64,000 bases of DNA, from assembly GCF_000425705.1 (NCBI RefSeq), contig NZ_AUDY01000010.1, positions 310,001-374,000 on the forward strand, written 5' to 3'. The stretch comes from Halobacillus kuroshimensis DSM 18393 (GTDB lineage Bacteria; Bacillota; Bacilli; Bacillales; Halobacillaceae). Under the pieces are notes generated by a model, which did no database searches, was not told where the DNA came from, and worked only from the letters and a program-made list of their open reading frames with translations. Made by a program: the position numbers and the translations under genes. Below are positions 43,342-52,327 of this stretch, piece after piece (the stretch's first letter is position 1; each line of letters begins with the position of its first letter).

Positions 43342-44232
43342 ATGGTGAAAGTAGATGGAGTGTTTTCTGGAGGTGGGGTGAAGGCACTCGCTTTTATAGG
43401 AGCCGTTGAGGAACTGCAGAGTCAGGGCTATGTGTTCAGACGTGTTGCCGGTACCTCCGCAGGAGCGATTCTGGCAGCATTAACAGCAGCGGGCTATACA
43501 GCCGGGGAAATCAAATCCCGCCTGATGTCCATGTCTTTTGAAGAGATGATCCATGTTCCACTGACAGACCGCGTCTTCCCTTTTATGAAATGGTTGTTCC
43601 TGTATTATCGTCTCGGCCTATACAACGGAGCGCAGATGGAAACCGTAATGGCTCACTGGCTGGAGGAAAAGGGTGTGCGTACGTTTGCAGATCTCCGGCC
43701 CGGATCGTTGAAGATTATCTGTTCAGATCTTACTTTAGGGAGAATCGTCGTCCTCCCTGATGACTTGAAGAGCACTTATGGCATTGATCCTGCTACCTTT
43801 TCCGTGGCAAAATCTGTAAGGATGAGCTCGAGTCTTCCATACTTCTTTATTCCTGTGAAGATTCATGGAAAGCGCGGGAAATCAGTGATTGTCGATGGAG
43901 GGGTCCTTAGTAATTTTCCGCTGTGGATATGGGAAAAGCAGGATGGGTGCCGGACGAGACCAGTAATCGGCTTAAAATTAAGTGATGAGCCGGATAAGCT
44001 TCCTGAACAGAAAATCAGAAACGCCATCCAGATGTTTCATGCGCTGTTTAAAACAATGCAGCGGGCTCATGACTCCCGCTACATTTCAAAATCCATCAGT
44101 AAGGATATTCTTTTCATCCCTGTAAGCGGCATTGAAACCACTGATTTTCATATGACGAATGAGGAAAAGGAACATTTGATGAATTACGGACGCCAGCATG
44201 CATTGGAGTTTTTAAAAAGGTGGACAAAATAA
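43342..44232 (+). CDS. yqhO: Patatin-like phospholipase (YqhO)
   Basis: A 296-residue acyl hydrolase with the patatin catalytic dyad: glycine-rich oxyanion loop GGGVKALAF (10-18), nucleophile S39 in GTSAG and aspartate D185 in VDGG. It is soluble and probably acts on membrane lipids from the cytoplasm. TATAAT at 43316 and GGGGTGAAG before the ATG support expression on its own. Substrate unknown. Confidence 0.92.
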   Translation: MVKVDGVFSGGGVKALAFIGAVEELQSQGYVFRRVAGTSAGAILAALTAAGYTAGEIKSRLMSMSFEEMIHVPLTDRVFPFMKWLFLYYRLGLYNGAQMETVMAHWLEEKGVRTFADLRPGSLKIICSDLTLGRIVVLPDDLKSTYGIDPATFSVAKSVRMSSSLPYFFIPVKIHGKRGKSVIVDGGVLSNFPLWIWEKQDGCRTRPVIGLKLSDEPDKLPEQKIRNAIQMFHALFKTMQRAHDSRYISKSISKDILFIPVSGIETTDFHMTNEEKEHLMNYGRQHALEFLKRWTK

Positions 44233-44262
44233 AATCGAGCCTTTAAAAAGAGGCTCGATTTT
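44231..44262. terminator. Bidirectional terminator between yqhO and yqhP
   Basis: AAAATCGAGCCT (44231-44242) pairs with AGGCTCGATTTT (44251-44262). The yqhP stop codon lies in the loop. Confidence 0.9.
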
Positions 44263-44647
44263 TGTCTTTGTTTTTATTTCCTTCAATGACCCGGAGTTGT
44301 GGCCCATTGGTTCTTCTGCTTTTTTTGCGTGGGAACGGAGCGGATTTAACAGCTGTTTTGGCAGCCGGACTTTTCTTAACGACCGGTGCAGGCTGTTTGT
44401 ACTTCTGTTTGGATTGTTTAACGGCCTGTTTGTATTTTTTCATTTCATTGCGGTTGCCGGAACCCCCGCCAAATCCGCGTCCGCGGAGGAAGAAGTAGTA
44501 GATGGCTCCATAGAGGATAGCCGCCATCCCGATCATAACCACTATGTTTGTTAAGAAACCTGATGTATTGGTAAACAGCTGAACGCCTACAAAGAAAATG
44601 GCAAGCCCGATCAAAATGTACATGACTGGTGTCATCCAGTTACGCAT
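44243..44647 (-). CDS. yqhP: SA1362/YqhP family membrane protein
   Basis: A 134-residue protein with two N-terminal membrane helices (about 6-28 and 33-53), a Gly/Arg turn (RGRGFGGGSGNR) and a long basic Lys/Pro/Ala tail likely to lie in the cytoplasm. It matches the SA1362 family. Function unknown. Confidence 0.82.
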   Translation of the reverse strand: MRNWMTPVMYILIGLAIFFVGVQLFTNTSGFLTNIVVMIGMAAILYGAIYYFFLRGRGFGGGSGNRNEMKKYKQAVKQSKQKYKQPAPVVKKSPAAKTAVKSAPFPRKKSRRTNGPQLRVIEGNKNKDKNRASF

Positions 44648-44984
44648 ATCAATGTCCTCCCTTCTAGTATTAGGTCACCTGTACGACATCTATTAGTTAT
44701 ATATACCCTGGATTGTACACTTTTCAACATTTCCTGTGGCGGGTATGTGCTATTTTCAATTGTTTCCGTAGTAGATGAATTTATGCAGTATTTATACTCA
44801 AAGTTCAGGTGAAAGATTCGGGGTTATTCTTTTCTTTCCTTTAGACTGTCACCTCTAAACTAGAAACATAATAAGTATCTCTGGACCTTTATTTTACAAC
44901 AAATGGAGAAGAATCACTAGGTCTATTATGAAAGCAGGCATGAAAAAATGCGGGTTGGTTAAAATGAGGAAAGAGGTGATGGAG
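44648..44984. other. Intergenic region between divergent yqhP and yqhR
   Basis: About 340 bp without a convincing gene. It is A/T-rich, with several TATA-like stretches but no promoter I can name confidently. An in-frame ATG at 44928 could extend yqhR but has a weaker ribosome-binding site. Confidence 0.5.
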
Positions 44985-45500
44985 ATGGCAGAACAAACTA
45001 AAGATCAACGGAAGCAAGAGCCTCGGCAGAGTGTTGCCTCAAAAGCGGCAGCAACAGGTTTTGCCGGGGGGCTTTTATGGAGTGCTCTGGGTGCCGGCGC
45101 CTATTATTTTCATTTTACGGAAGTGTCCGCAGCATCCTTTATATTCCGGTCCTTCTGGCAGACGGATTGGACTGGAACATGGCTCGCAGAAGTTCTGTCG
45201 GTGCTGATTGTTGCGCTTCTCTCAATCGGAACGGCGTTCGTTTATTACTTTACTTTAAGATCAAGAAAAGGGATTTGGCCGGGCGCCATTTTCGGACTGC
45301 TTCTGTGGGGCGTGGTCTATTTTGTGTTAACCCCTGTGTTTCCAGCGATCCCTGGTTTCATGGAACTGAGCAGTGATACGTGGGTGACAACGGCCTGTTT
45401 ATTTATCTTATACGGTGTGTTTGTAGGGTATTCCATATCTTATGAGTATCATGAATTTAATCAAACGGCAGATTCTTATTCAAATAAGGAGGGAGTATGA
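44985..45500 (+). CDS. yqhR: YqhR family membrane protein
   Basis: A 171-residue protein with a polar Lys/Gln-rich N-terminus and four membrane helices (about 25-45, 65-88, 97-118, 130-150). It resembles YqhR, a conserved membrane protein of Bacillaceae of unknown function. The start at 44985 follows GAGGTGATGG; upstream in-frame ATGs at 44928-44979 are less supported. Confidence 0.8.
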   Translation: MAEQTKDQRKQEPRQSVASKAAATGFAGGLLWSALGAGAYYFHFTEVSAASFIFRSFWQTDWTGTWLAEVLSVLIVALLSIGTAFVYYFTLRSRKGIWPGAIFGLLLWGVVYFVLTPVFPAIPGFMELSSDTWVTTACLFILYGVFVGYSISYEYHEFNQTADSYSNKEGV

Positions 45501-45545
45501 TAAGATTTAAATGTATGATCCTTTGGGGAACGGTGGGGATATGGA

Positions 45546-45986
45546 ATGGAGAAAAAGAAGATTTATTTACTGAATGGGCCGAACCTGAACCGCCTGGGTG
45601 TCCGCGAGCCCGGTACATATGGTACCGGTACACTTGAGGATGTGGTCCGGCTCGTTACAGAGACCGCTCAGAAAGCCGGCTTCGAGGTGGAGGCTTACCA
45701 ATCCAATCACGAGGGGGATCTCGTAGACTGGATTCATCAGGCTGAAGGAATGGCGGACGGCATCATCATCAATCCTGCTGCCTACACCCATACGAGTGTA
45801 GCCCTTCGGGATGCAGTGAGTTCTGTTTCCCTGCCTGTCATTGAAATCCACATTTCCAACGTCCACGCGAGAGAAGCTTTCCGGCACACGTCGATGCTTG
45901 CTCCTGTCACGGCAGGGCAGATCGTAGGATTCGGAATCGATGGGTATCGACTGGCGGTAGAAGGGTTGATTCAAAAGCTGAAGTGA
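45546..45986 (+). CDS. aroQ: 3-dehydroquinate dehydratase, type II
   Basis: A 146-residue enzyme that converts 3-dehydroquinate to 3-dehydroshikimate. LLNGPNLNRLG with the following R and Y (REPGTYG), NPAAYTHTSVALRDA and IEIHISNVHAREAFR are diagnostic of type II. The ATG follows GGTGGGG. The next gene starts 17 bp after it. Confidence 0.95.
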   Translation: MEKKKIYLLNGPNLNRLGVREPGTYGTGTLEDVVRLVTETAQKAGFEVEAYQSNHEGDLVDWIHQAEGMADGIIINPAAYTHTSVALRDAVSSVSLPVIEIHISNVHAREAFRHTSMLAPVTAGQIVGFGIDGYRLAVEGLIQKLK

Positions 45987-46003
45987 GAGAGGAGACCACT
46001 AAT

Positions 46004-47068
46004 ATGATGAAATTGACAGGACTGCGTACAGCAGCTGCTTCAAAAGAACTGGATGGACTATTGATCACGAGTTCGAAAAACAGACGCTACCTTTCCGGCT
46101 TTACAGGTTCTTCCGGAGCTTTGCTCATTACAGACCGTGATTCTTTTCTAATTACAGACTTCCGATATACCAAGCAGGCCGCAGATCAGACGGAAGGGTT
46201 CGACATTATCGAGCATAAACGTCCCCTGCACGAAGAGGCGGCTGCCAAAGCCAAGGAACTTGGTTTGAAACGGATCGGCTTTGAAAAAGATCACGTTACA
46301 TATTCGTCCTACGAGCAGTACAAACAGGTGATGGATGCTGAACTTGTCCCAACCTCAGGGCTCGTTGAAAAATTACGCTTGATTAAGACCGATGAGGAGA
46401 TTAGTATATTAAAGGATGCTGTTAAGATTGCCGATGACGCTTTTGACCACATTCTAAGCTACATAAAACCAGGTGTGAAGGAAATTGATATTTCCAATGA
46501 ACTGGAATTTTTCATGAGGAAGCAGGGAGCTGTCTCTTCCAGCTTTGACATTATAGTGGCGTCCGGTTACCGCTCAGCTCTTCCGCACGGCACAGCGTCG
46601 GAAAAGGAGATTCAGTCGGGGGAACTTGTCACGCTGGATTTTGGTGCTCTTTATAAAGGGTATTGTTCTGATATTACGAGAACCGTCGCTGTTGGGGAAA
46701 TCAGTGATCAGCTTAGAGATATATATGACACGGTTTTGCAGGCCCAGTTAAGAGGTATGGAAGGAATTAAAGCAGGCATTACCGGTAAGGAAGCGGATGC
46801 TCTCACCCGTGACTATATTAAAGAAAAGGGATACGGAGACTATTTCGGGCACTCGACAGGCCATGGTATTGGACTTGATGTTCACGAGGGTCCGGGGCTT
46901 TCCTTCCGTTCTGAACAGACGATCCTTGAAGAAGGCATGGTCGTTACTGTAGAGCCGGGGATTTATGTGCCGGATGTCGGCGGATGCCGTATTGAGGATG
47001 ACACAATCGTAACGAAGACCGGCAACGAGCGTCTGAGTCATTCAACGAAAGAGCTAATTACTTTGTAA
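46004..47068 (+). CDS. papA: Xaa-Pro dipeptidase/aminopeptidase, M24B family
   Basis: A 354-residue metallopeptidase with a creatinase-type N-domain and a pita-bread catalytic domain. Metal ligands are in TLDFGALYKGYCSDITRT, GHSTGHGIGLDVHEGP and TVEPGIYVP. It trims peptides before proline. Adjacency to efp is conserved in bacilli; EF-P acts on polyproline stretches. The start at 46004 is 9 nt after GAGAGGAG. Confidence 0.93.
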   Translation: MMKLTGLRTAAASKELDGLLITSSKNRRYLSGFTGSSGALLITDRDSFLITDFRYTKQAADQTEGFDIIEHKRPLHEEAAAKAKELGLKRIGFEKDHVTYSSYEQYKQVMDAELVPTSGLVEKLRLIKTDEEISILKDAVKIADDAFDHILSYIKPGVKEIDISNELEFFMRKQGAVSSSFDIIVASGYRSALPHGTASEKEIQSGELVTLDFGALYKGYCSDITRTVAVGEISDQLRDIYDTVLQAQLRGMEGIKAGITGKEADALTRDYIKEKGYGDYFGHSTGHGIGLDVHEGPGLSFRSEQTILEEGMVVTVEPGIYVPDVGGCRIEDDTIVTKTGNERLSHSTKELITL

Positions 47069-47089
47069 GGAAAGAAGGAGGAGCAACGT

Positions 47090-47647
47090 ATGATTTCAGT
47101 AAACGATTTTCGTACAGGTTTAACAATTGAAGTAGATGGTGGAATCTGGCAGGTCATGGAATTCCAACACGTAAAACCGGGCAAGGGAGCTGCTTTTGTT
47201 CGTTCGAAGCTTCGTAACCTGCGTAATGGAAACATCCAGGAAAAAACGTTCCGCGGCGGAGAAAAAGTAGAACGTGCTCATATTGAAAACCGTAAAATGC
47301 AGTACCTTTACGCTAATGGGGACATGCACGCATTCATGGATATGGAAACGTATGAGCAGGTGGAAATTCCTACTGCGACTATTCAGGAACAGCTGAATTA
47401 TTTGAAGGAAAACATGGAAGTTCAGATTCAGTCATATCAGGGTGAGACGATCGGCGTCGAGCTTCCGAAAAACGTTGAATTGAAAGTAACAGAAACAGAA
47501 CCGGGCATCAAAGGTGATACGGCAAGCGGAGGTACGAAGCCTGCGACGCTTGAAACAGGATTATCGGTTCAGGTACCTTTCTTCATTAATGAAGGAGAAG
47601 TACTACTCATCAGCACAACAGACGGCAAATATGTCTCCCGTGCGTAA
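47090..47647 (+). CDS. efp: Elongation factor P
   Basis: A 185-residue three-domain EF-P that rescues ribosomes stalled at consecutive prolines. The tip lysine K32 (KPGKGAA) is modified by 5-aminopentanol in B. subtilis. [20 protein letters not shown] is the C-terminal OB signature. AGGAGG precedes the ATG. Confidence 0.97.
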   Translation: MISVNDFRTGLTIEVDGGIWQVMEFQHVKPGKGAAFVRSKLRNLRNGNIQEKTFRGGEKVERAHIENRKMQYLYANGDMHAFMDMETYEQVEIPTATIQEQLNYLKENMEVQIQSYQGETIGVELPKNVELKVTETEPGIKGDTASGGTKPATLETGLSVQVPFFINEGEVLLISTTDGKYVSRA

Positions 47648-47661
47648 TGAAATAGATCATC

Positions 47662-47694
47662 AAGCGTGTTCCCGTTGGGAGCACGCTTTTTTTT
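47662..47694 (+). terminator. efp terminator
   Basis: AAGCGTGTTCCC pairs with GGGAGCACGCTT, followed by eight T. Confidence 0.92.
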
Positions 47695-47782
47695 ATGTCC
47701 GCCCTCCTATTAGCATTAGATGCCCGCTCTAGTAGAACTCTAGTACGGGCTGATGTTCTTCTACTTTTATATGATTTGACCT

Positions 47783-47811
47783 GTCATAAGTATAAACGTG
47801 GGACATACATA
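47783..47811 (+). promoter_or_regulatory. SigE-type promoter of the spoIIIA operon
   Basis: GTCATAAG (47783-47790), 13 bp, CATACATA (47804-47811) matches the mother-cell SigE pattern (kmATAtt, 13-15 bp, CATACAnT). It lies 33 bp before spoIIIAA, which is SigE-dependent in B. subtilis. Confidence 0.8.
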
Positions 47812-47843
47812 TGAAGTAAACCAAATAAAGGAGTAGGAGAAGG

Positions 47844-48821
47844 ATGAAAGAGATATTACGTCTGTTTCCGCCTTCATTTCAGAAGGTTTTACTAGAGCAG
47901 GTGGATTGGAGGAGAGTCCAGGAGATCCGTTTAAGGGTGGATCGCCCCATAGAGATGATCAGCAGTTCAGGCTATTCCGTTATAGAGTCTCTCTCGATGA
48001 CCGCGGATCATCTCTCCTACGTTTTGAACCAAATCAGCCAGTTTTCTCTCTATCGATTTAAGGATGAACTGAAAGAGGGGTTTATTACTATTGAAGGCGG
48101 CCACCGCGTTGGGCTGGCGGGCAAAGCGAACACACAGGAAGATAAAGTAGAGACGCTGAAGCATATTTCTTTTATGAACATCCGCGTCGCTCGGTCCACG
48201 AGGGGGCAGGTATCCTCTCTGCTTCCTTATCTTTATGACGATATGGGATGGAGAAGTGTTTTGATTATAGGCCCGCCTCATTCCGGAAAAACGACACTGC
48301 TCCGTGAACTTGCCTGTGTTATTGGCGCAGCAGCTGGTTCCTATTCACCGTCAAAAGTTGCCATTGTGGACGAGCGGTCGGAAATAGCAGCCAGTTTACG
48401 GGGAGTTCCGCAGCTGGATGTCGGCACCCGCACCGATGTGATGGATGCCTGTCCAAAAGCGGACGGTATGATGATGATGATCCGTTCCATGTCCCCGGAT
48501 GTTTTAATCGTCGATGAAATCGGCGGTGAAAGGGATGCCCTTGCTGTTCAGGAAGCGGTTTATACCGGAGTGAAGGTCATATGCAGTCTGCATGGTAACG
48601 GGGTGGAATCCGTCAGCCGGCGACCGTCGGTTTCGCAGCTTATGCACGACCAGGTATTTGAACGTTACATCACACTCGAACGTCTGCGTGCAGGATCGGT
48701 CATTACGTGGAAGGTGTATAACCACCTTGGACAAGTTCTTGGTGAAGGGGAAGGAGGGCGGATGGATGGAGTGGATCGGCGCCGTCATCATTTTAACCGT
48801 TACAACACTGGGCGGGTTTGA
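47844..48821 (+). CDS. spoIIIAA: Stage III sporulation protein AA (ATPase)
   Basis: A 325-residue secretion-type ATPase with Walker A GPPHSGKTT (143-151) and Walker B-like PDVLIVDEIGGERD. It powers the SpoIIIA-SpoIIQ channel between mother cell and engulfing forespore. The C-terminal ~18 residues overlap spoIIIAB by 56 nt, making it slightly longer than the B. subtilis protein. A strong Shine-Dalgarno (AAAGGAGTAGG) precedes the ATG. Confidence 0.96.
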   Translation: MKEILRLFPPSFQKVLLEQVDWRRVQEIRLRVDRPIEMISSSGYSVIESLSMTADHLSYVLNQISQFSLYRFKDELKEGFITIEGGHRVGLAGKANTQEDKVETLKHISFMNIRVARSTRGQVSSLLPYLYDDMGWRSVLIIGPPHSGKTTLLRELACVIGAAAGSYSPSKVAIVDERSEIAASLRGVPQLDVGTRTDVMDACPKADGMMMMIRSMSPDVLIVDEIGGERDALAVQEAVYTGVKVICSLHGNGVESVSRRPSVSQLMHDQVFERYITLERLRAGSVITWKVYNHLGQVLGEGEGGRMDGVDRRRHHFNRYNTGRV

Positions 48822-49275
48822 AATTGCATCCCGGTTCAAAAAAAGACCCGGCCATATTAGACAGTGGAAAAATGCTCTTCAACTGATTGAAGCGGAGATG
48901 GTTTATGGTCAGTCTTCACTCTGGGAGGTGTGTGAAACCTTATCGAGGCATCTGCCTATGCCGGTAGCTGGATTTTTTGAGCAGCTTCAAAAAGAGCAGG
49001 ACAGCTGCCGTGATTTTTCCGTTCTCTGGGAAACCCTCTTGAAAAAACATTGGCCCTGGAATGCCATGGGCAAAACAGAAATGGAAATTCTGCTTCAGTT
49101 TGGCCGGACCCTCGGACAACATGATCTGGAGCAGCAGCAGAAACAGATCCAATTGACCATCCACCATTTAGACAGAGTCCTTCATGAAGCATTGGAGGTA
49201 GGCGAGCAGTACCAGAAGATGGCCAGAGGGATGGGGGTTTTAAGCGGTCTTCTCGTCATCATTTTAATTATATAG
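48766..49275 (+). CDS. spoIIIAB: Stage III sporulation protein AB
   Basis: A 169-residue protein with hydrophobic helices at both ends (MEWIGAVIILTVTTLGGFEI and GVLSGLLVIILII) around a cytoplasmic helical domain related to GspF. The start at 48766 follows AAGGAGGG within spoIIIAA. Confidence 0.93.
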   Translation: MEWIGAVIILTVTTLGGFEIASRFKKRPGHIRQWKNALQLIEAEMVYGQSSLWEVCETLSRHLPMPVAGFFEQLQKEQDSCRDFSVLWETLLKKHWPWNAMGKTEMEILLQFGRTLGQHDLEQQQKQIQLTIHHLDRVLHEALEVGEQYQKMARGMGVLSGLLVIILII

Positions 49276-49292
49276 AAGGGGGAAGGACCATT

Positions 49293-49499
49293 GTGCTCCA
49301 AGATGCCACAATCCTTTTTCAAATAGCGGGAGTAGGAATTATCGTCGCCATGATTCACAGTATTCTAAAACAAATGGGAAAGGAAGAGATCGCCCAGGCT
49401 GTCACATTGACAGGATTTATCATTGTACTGTTTATCGTCCTGCACCGTCTGGCTGACTTGTTCCAACAGATCAAATCCGTCTTTCTCTACCAGGGATAG
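49293..49499 (+). CDS. spoIIIAC: Stage III sporulation protein AC
   Basis: A 68-residue protein with two membrane helices (about 5-24 and 33-52). The GTG start follows GGGGGAAGG. It is a SpoIIIA membrane subunit. Confidence 0.92.
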   Translation: MLQDATILFQIAGVGIIVAMIHSILKQMGKEEIAQAVTLTGFIIVLFIVLHRLADLFQQIKSVFLYQG

Positions 49500-49503
49500 C
49501 TTT

Positions 49504-49896
49504 ATGGATATTATCCAGGTTGTTTCGCTGGGGCTTGTTGCGGCTATGCTGATCATTCTGCTGCAGGAACAGAAATCATCAGCCGCTTTTCTTCTTCTCC
49601 TTTTTACCGTCATCGTTATTTTCCTGACCGTCCTCGATCAGCTGACTTATGTATTTACATTGCTTTCCTATATGGCTGACCAGGCCCAGGTGGAACCGAT
49701 GTATTTCAAAACGATTTTGAAAATCATCGGTATTGCATACATTGCTGAATTCGGTGCCCAGCTGATCCGGGATGCCGGCCTCAATGCTTTGGCATCGAAA
49801 GTGGAACTGGCTGGGAAGTTATTCATTTTGATGCTTGCGATCCCGATTGTTACAGCTGTTATTGAAACCATTCTTCAATTTATACCCGGAGGTTAG
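49504..49896 (+). CDS. spoIIIAD: Stage III sporulation protein AD
   Basis: A 130-residue membrane protein with about three or four helices and the family stretch AYIAEFGAQLIRDAGLNALA. The ATG (49504) is 4 bp after spoIIIAC, behind CAGGGAT. Confidence 0.93.
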   Translation: MDIIQVVSLGLVAAMLIILLQEQKSSAAFLLLLFTVIVIFLTVLDQLTYVFTLLSYMADQAQVEPMYFKTILKIIGIAYIAEFGAQLIRDAGLNALASKVELAGKLFILMLAIPIVTAVIETILQFIPGG

Positions 49897-49911
49897 GGAG
49901 GCGGGGAGCAG

Positions 49912-51084
49912 ATGAAACGTCTATGGATGTGGCTGTGTGCAGGAATCATCGGGGTTATCCTTTTTCCTTCGGCTTCTTCGGCATCCCCTGAAGCTCCGGA
50001 AACGACAGGACCTTCCATGTCGGAATACATTTCAACAGAAGATATGGAAGCGAACTGGGAGGACCTGCAGCAGCAGTATGGAGATTATATTCCGACTTTT
50101 CAACATGACAATTTTATGGAGTTTATTCAAAAGGAAGGGGCGCTCGAATCCTCCGACTGGTACTCCGGAATGGTGGAATTTTTCTTTCACGAACTTCTTT
50201 TAAACGGCCGGCTGCTCTCTTCTCTTTTATTTCTAACCTTATTCAGCACGCTCCTGCAGTCTGTGCAGTCTGCCTTTCAAAATTCAGTCGTAAGTAAAGC
50301 AGCGTACATGGTCGTCTATCTTGTCCTGCTGACTCTTGCATTGGAAAGTTTCAGGCAGGTGATTGTCTATACATTGGATGCGGTGGAGCGGATGAGCAGT
50401 TTCATGATCGGTCTGATCCCTCTTCTTCTTGGTATCATGGCTTCCTTCAGTCATCTCATGTCCATTTCTTTTTTCCATCCCATCATTATCGCTCTCGTTC
50501 AGTCCAGTGGTCTGCTGGTCAAATACCTGCTCATTCCGTTATTTACATCATCAGCTCTTTTATTGATTGTCGGGAGTTTGAATGAAGACTTCAAGGTCGA
50601 TCACTTAGCAGAGCTCTTAAGGAAGACGGGGATGGCTGTCATGGGGATCTTCCTTACCGTTTTTCTTGGTGTCATTTCCGTCCAGGGAACCGTTACGGCT
50701 GTACAGGACGGCATCACGATGAAAACAGCCCGGTTTGTGACCGGAAATTTTGTGCCTGTTGTCGGGCGTTTGTTTACAGATGCCACCGACACCATCCTGG
50801 GGGCTTCCCTTGTATTAAAAAACACCCTTGGGATTGCAGGAGTGGTCATTCTCCTCGGTATTGCTGTTTTTCCGTCAATCAAAGTCCTTGCTATCGCGAT
50901 TATCTATAAATTGGCGGCTGCCCTGCTGCAGCCTCTCGGCGATGGACCGGTCATCCAGGCGATGGATGTAGTCAGCCGGCACATTTTCTACATTTTTGCC
51001 GCGCTGCTTATGGTCTCCATGATGTTTTTCCTTGTCATAGTCATTATGGTGGCGGCAAGCAATATTACAATGATGATCAGATAG
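49912..51084 (+). CDS. spoIIIAE: Stage III sporulation protein AE
   Basis: A 390-residue protein with a cleavable-looking signal (MWLCAGIIGVILFPSASSAS), an outer N-domain and about seven to eight membrane helices. It is a polytopic core of the SpoIIIA complex. The ATG follows AGGGAGGCGGGG. Confidence 0.95.
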   Translation: MKRLWMWLCAGIIGVILFPSASSASPEAPETTGPSMSEYISTEDMEANWEDLQQQYGDYIPTFQHDNFMEFIQKEGALESSDWYSGMVEFFFHELLLNGRLLSSLLFLTLFSTLLQSVQSAFQNSVVSKAAYMVVYLVLLTLALESFRQVIVYTLDAVERMSSFMIGLIPLLLGIMASFSHLMSISFFHPIIIALVQSSGLLVKYLLIPLFTSSALLLIVGSLNEDFKVDHLAELLRKTGMAVMGIFLTVFLGVISVQGTVTAVQDGITMKTARFVTGNFVPVVGRLFTDATDTILGASLVLKNTLGIAGVVILLGIAVFPSIKVLAIAIIYKLAAALLQPLGDGPVIQAMDVVSRHIFYIFAALLMVSMMFFLVIVIMVAASNITMMIR

Positions 51085-51096
51085 GGGGGAGCGGTA

Positions 51097-51702
51097 ATGG
51101 AATTATTTATTGAGTGGATTACAAGAATTGTATTATTCCTTCTATTGGCAATGGTCGCAGATGCGCTCCTGCCATCGGGTGTCATGAAGAACTATGCAAG
51201 GCTTGTGATGTCCATTTTACTGCTTCTTGTTTTCCTTGGCCCCCTGCTTCAACTCCTGCAGATTGACCCTGAGCGTCTGTTGCAGTCGGCCGATCAGAAA
51301 ATGGAAGAACAGTGGGATACCGACGGTTTGGATGACACTATTGAATCGAAGAAAAATGAAATACTGCAGGGACAAGATGCATATAGATTAGAACAGGTTA
51401 CCCAAGCTCTATCTGCTGAACTGCAGCCTTCGTTGGAAGAAGAGAAGGATGTCATGCTTCAGGATACGTCGATGACTTTTACCGGACAGCCATACAGCGT
51501 GAAAACTCTTGAAAAGGTGACACTGACGATATCACGGAGCCAGGAGATGGGGGACGTGGAGAATGTCGATATCTCCTTTATGGATGAGCCCTCCCCGGCA
51601 GTCTCTTCAGAAGAGGATGCGGAACTGGTGAACTGGGTGGCTGGCAAACTGGACTTGAAGCCTGAACAAATAGAAATCCACTGGGAGGATCAGGATGAAT
51701 AA
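51097..51702 (+). CDS. spoIIIAF: Stage III sporulation protein AF
   Basis: A 201-residue protein with two N-terminal membrane helices (about 5-27 and 32-54) and an acidic extracytoplasmic domain of the ring-building type seen in SpoIIIAF-AH. The start follows AGGGGGGAG, and the end overlaps spoIIIAG by 8 nt. Confidence 0.93.
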   Translation: MELFIEWITRIVLFLLLAMVADALLPSGVMKNYARLVMSILLLLVFLGPLLQLLQIDPERLLQSADQKMEEQWDTDGLDDTIESKKNEILQGQDAYRLEQVTQALSAELQPSLEEEKDVMLQDTSMTFTGQPYSVKTLEKVTLTISRSQEMGDVENVDISFMDEPSPAVSSEEDAELVNWVAGKLDLKPEQIEIHWEDQDE

Positions 51703-52315
51703 ATGGTGGAATAAGATCACTCTATCGTCCGATAAGGAAGGGAAGAAGGTGAACAAGACCAAGTATTTGATTGGTCTTGGAATGATCGGGGTTCTTATCA
51801 TTCTTGTCAGCAGCTGGTTCCAGCCGGATGCAGAGCCGCGCACCCCTCCCGCGGCAGGGAGTACACAGGAGCAGGCGGCATCGGAAACTTCTCCATCTCT
51901 GGAACAGACCGATTCCATCACACAGCTGGAGGGAGAATATGAAAAACAGCTCAAGCCGCTTCTTGAAAATATTCAGGGTGTCAGCGCTGTGGACATTATG
52001 ATAAATCTATCATCCACACACAAAAAGGAGTATGACAAAAACTTAATCATAGGCAAACAGAACACAAAAGAATCCGATAAGAATGGAGGAGAAAGAGAAA
52101 TTGAAGATTATACGAGAGAACAACAGCTGGTTCTAGTCCGACAGGGCGACCGTGAAGTTCCGCTGCTCACCCAGACATCCAAGCCTGAAGTCAGCGGAGT
52201 TTTCGTAACGGCCAAGGGGGTCGATCAAATTCAGGTGAAGGAATGGGTGGTCGAAGCTGTTTCCCGGGTGCTTGATGTACCGACACATAGAATATCAGTT
52301 CTGCCTAAACAATAA
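51695..52315 (+). CDS. spoIIIAG: Stage III sporulation protein AG
   Basis: A 206-residue protein: one membrane helix (about 25-45), a Pro/Ser/Glu linker and a ring-building domain (QGVSAVDIMINLSSTHKKEY...). SpoIIIAG forms a large ring in the intermembrane space in B. subtilis. Overlap with spoIIIAF couples translation. Confidence 0.95.
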   Translation: MNKWWNKITLSSDKEGKKVNKTKYLIGLGMIGVLIILVSSWFQPDAEPRTPPAAGSTQEQAASETSPSLEQTDSITQLEGEYEKQLKPLLENIQGVSAVDIMINLSSTHKKEYDKNLIIGKQNTKESDKNGGEREIEDYTREQQLVLVRQGDREVPLLTQTSKPEVSGVFVTAKGVDQIQVKEWVVEAVSRVLDVPTHRISVLPKQ

Positions 52316-52327
52316 GGAGGGATTACC

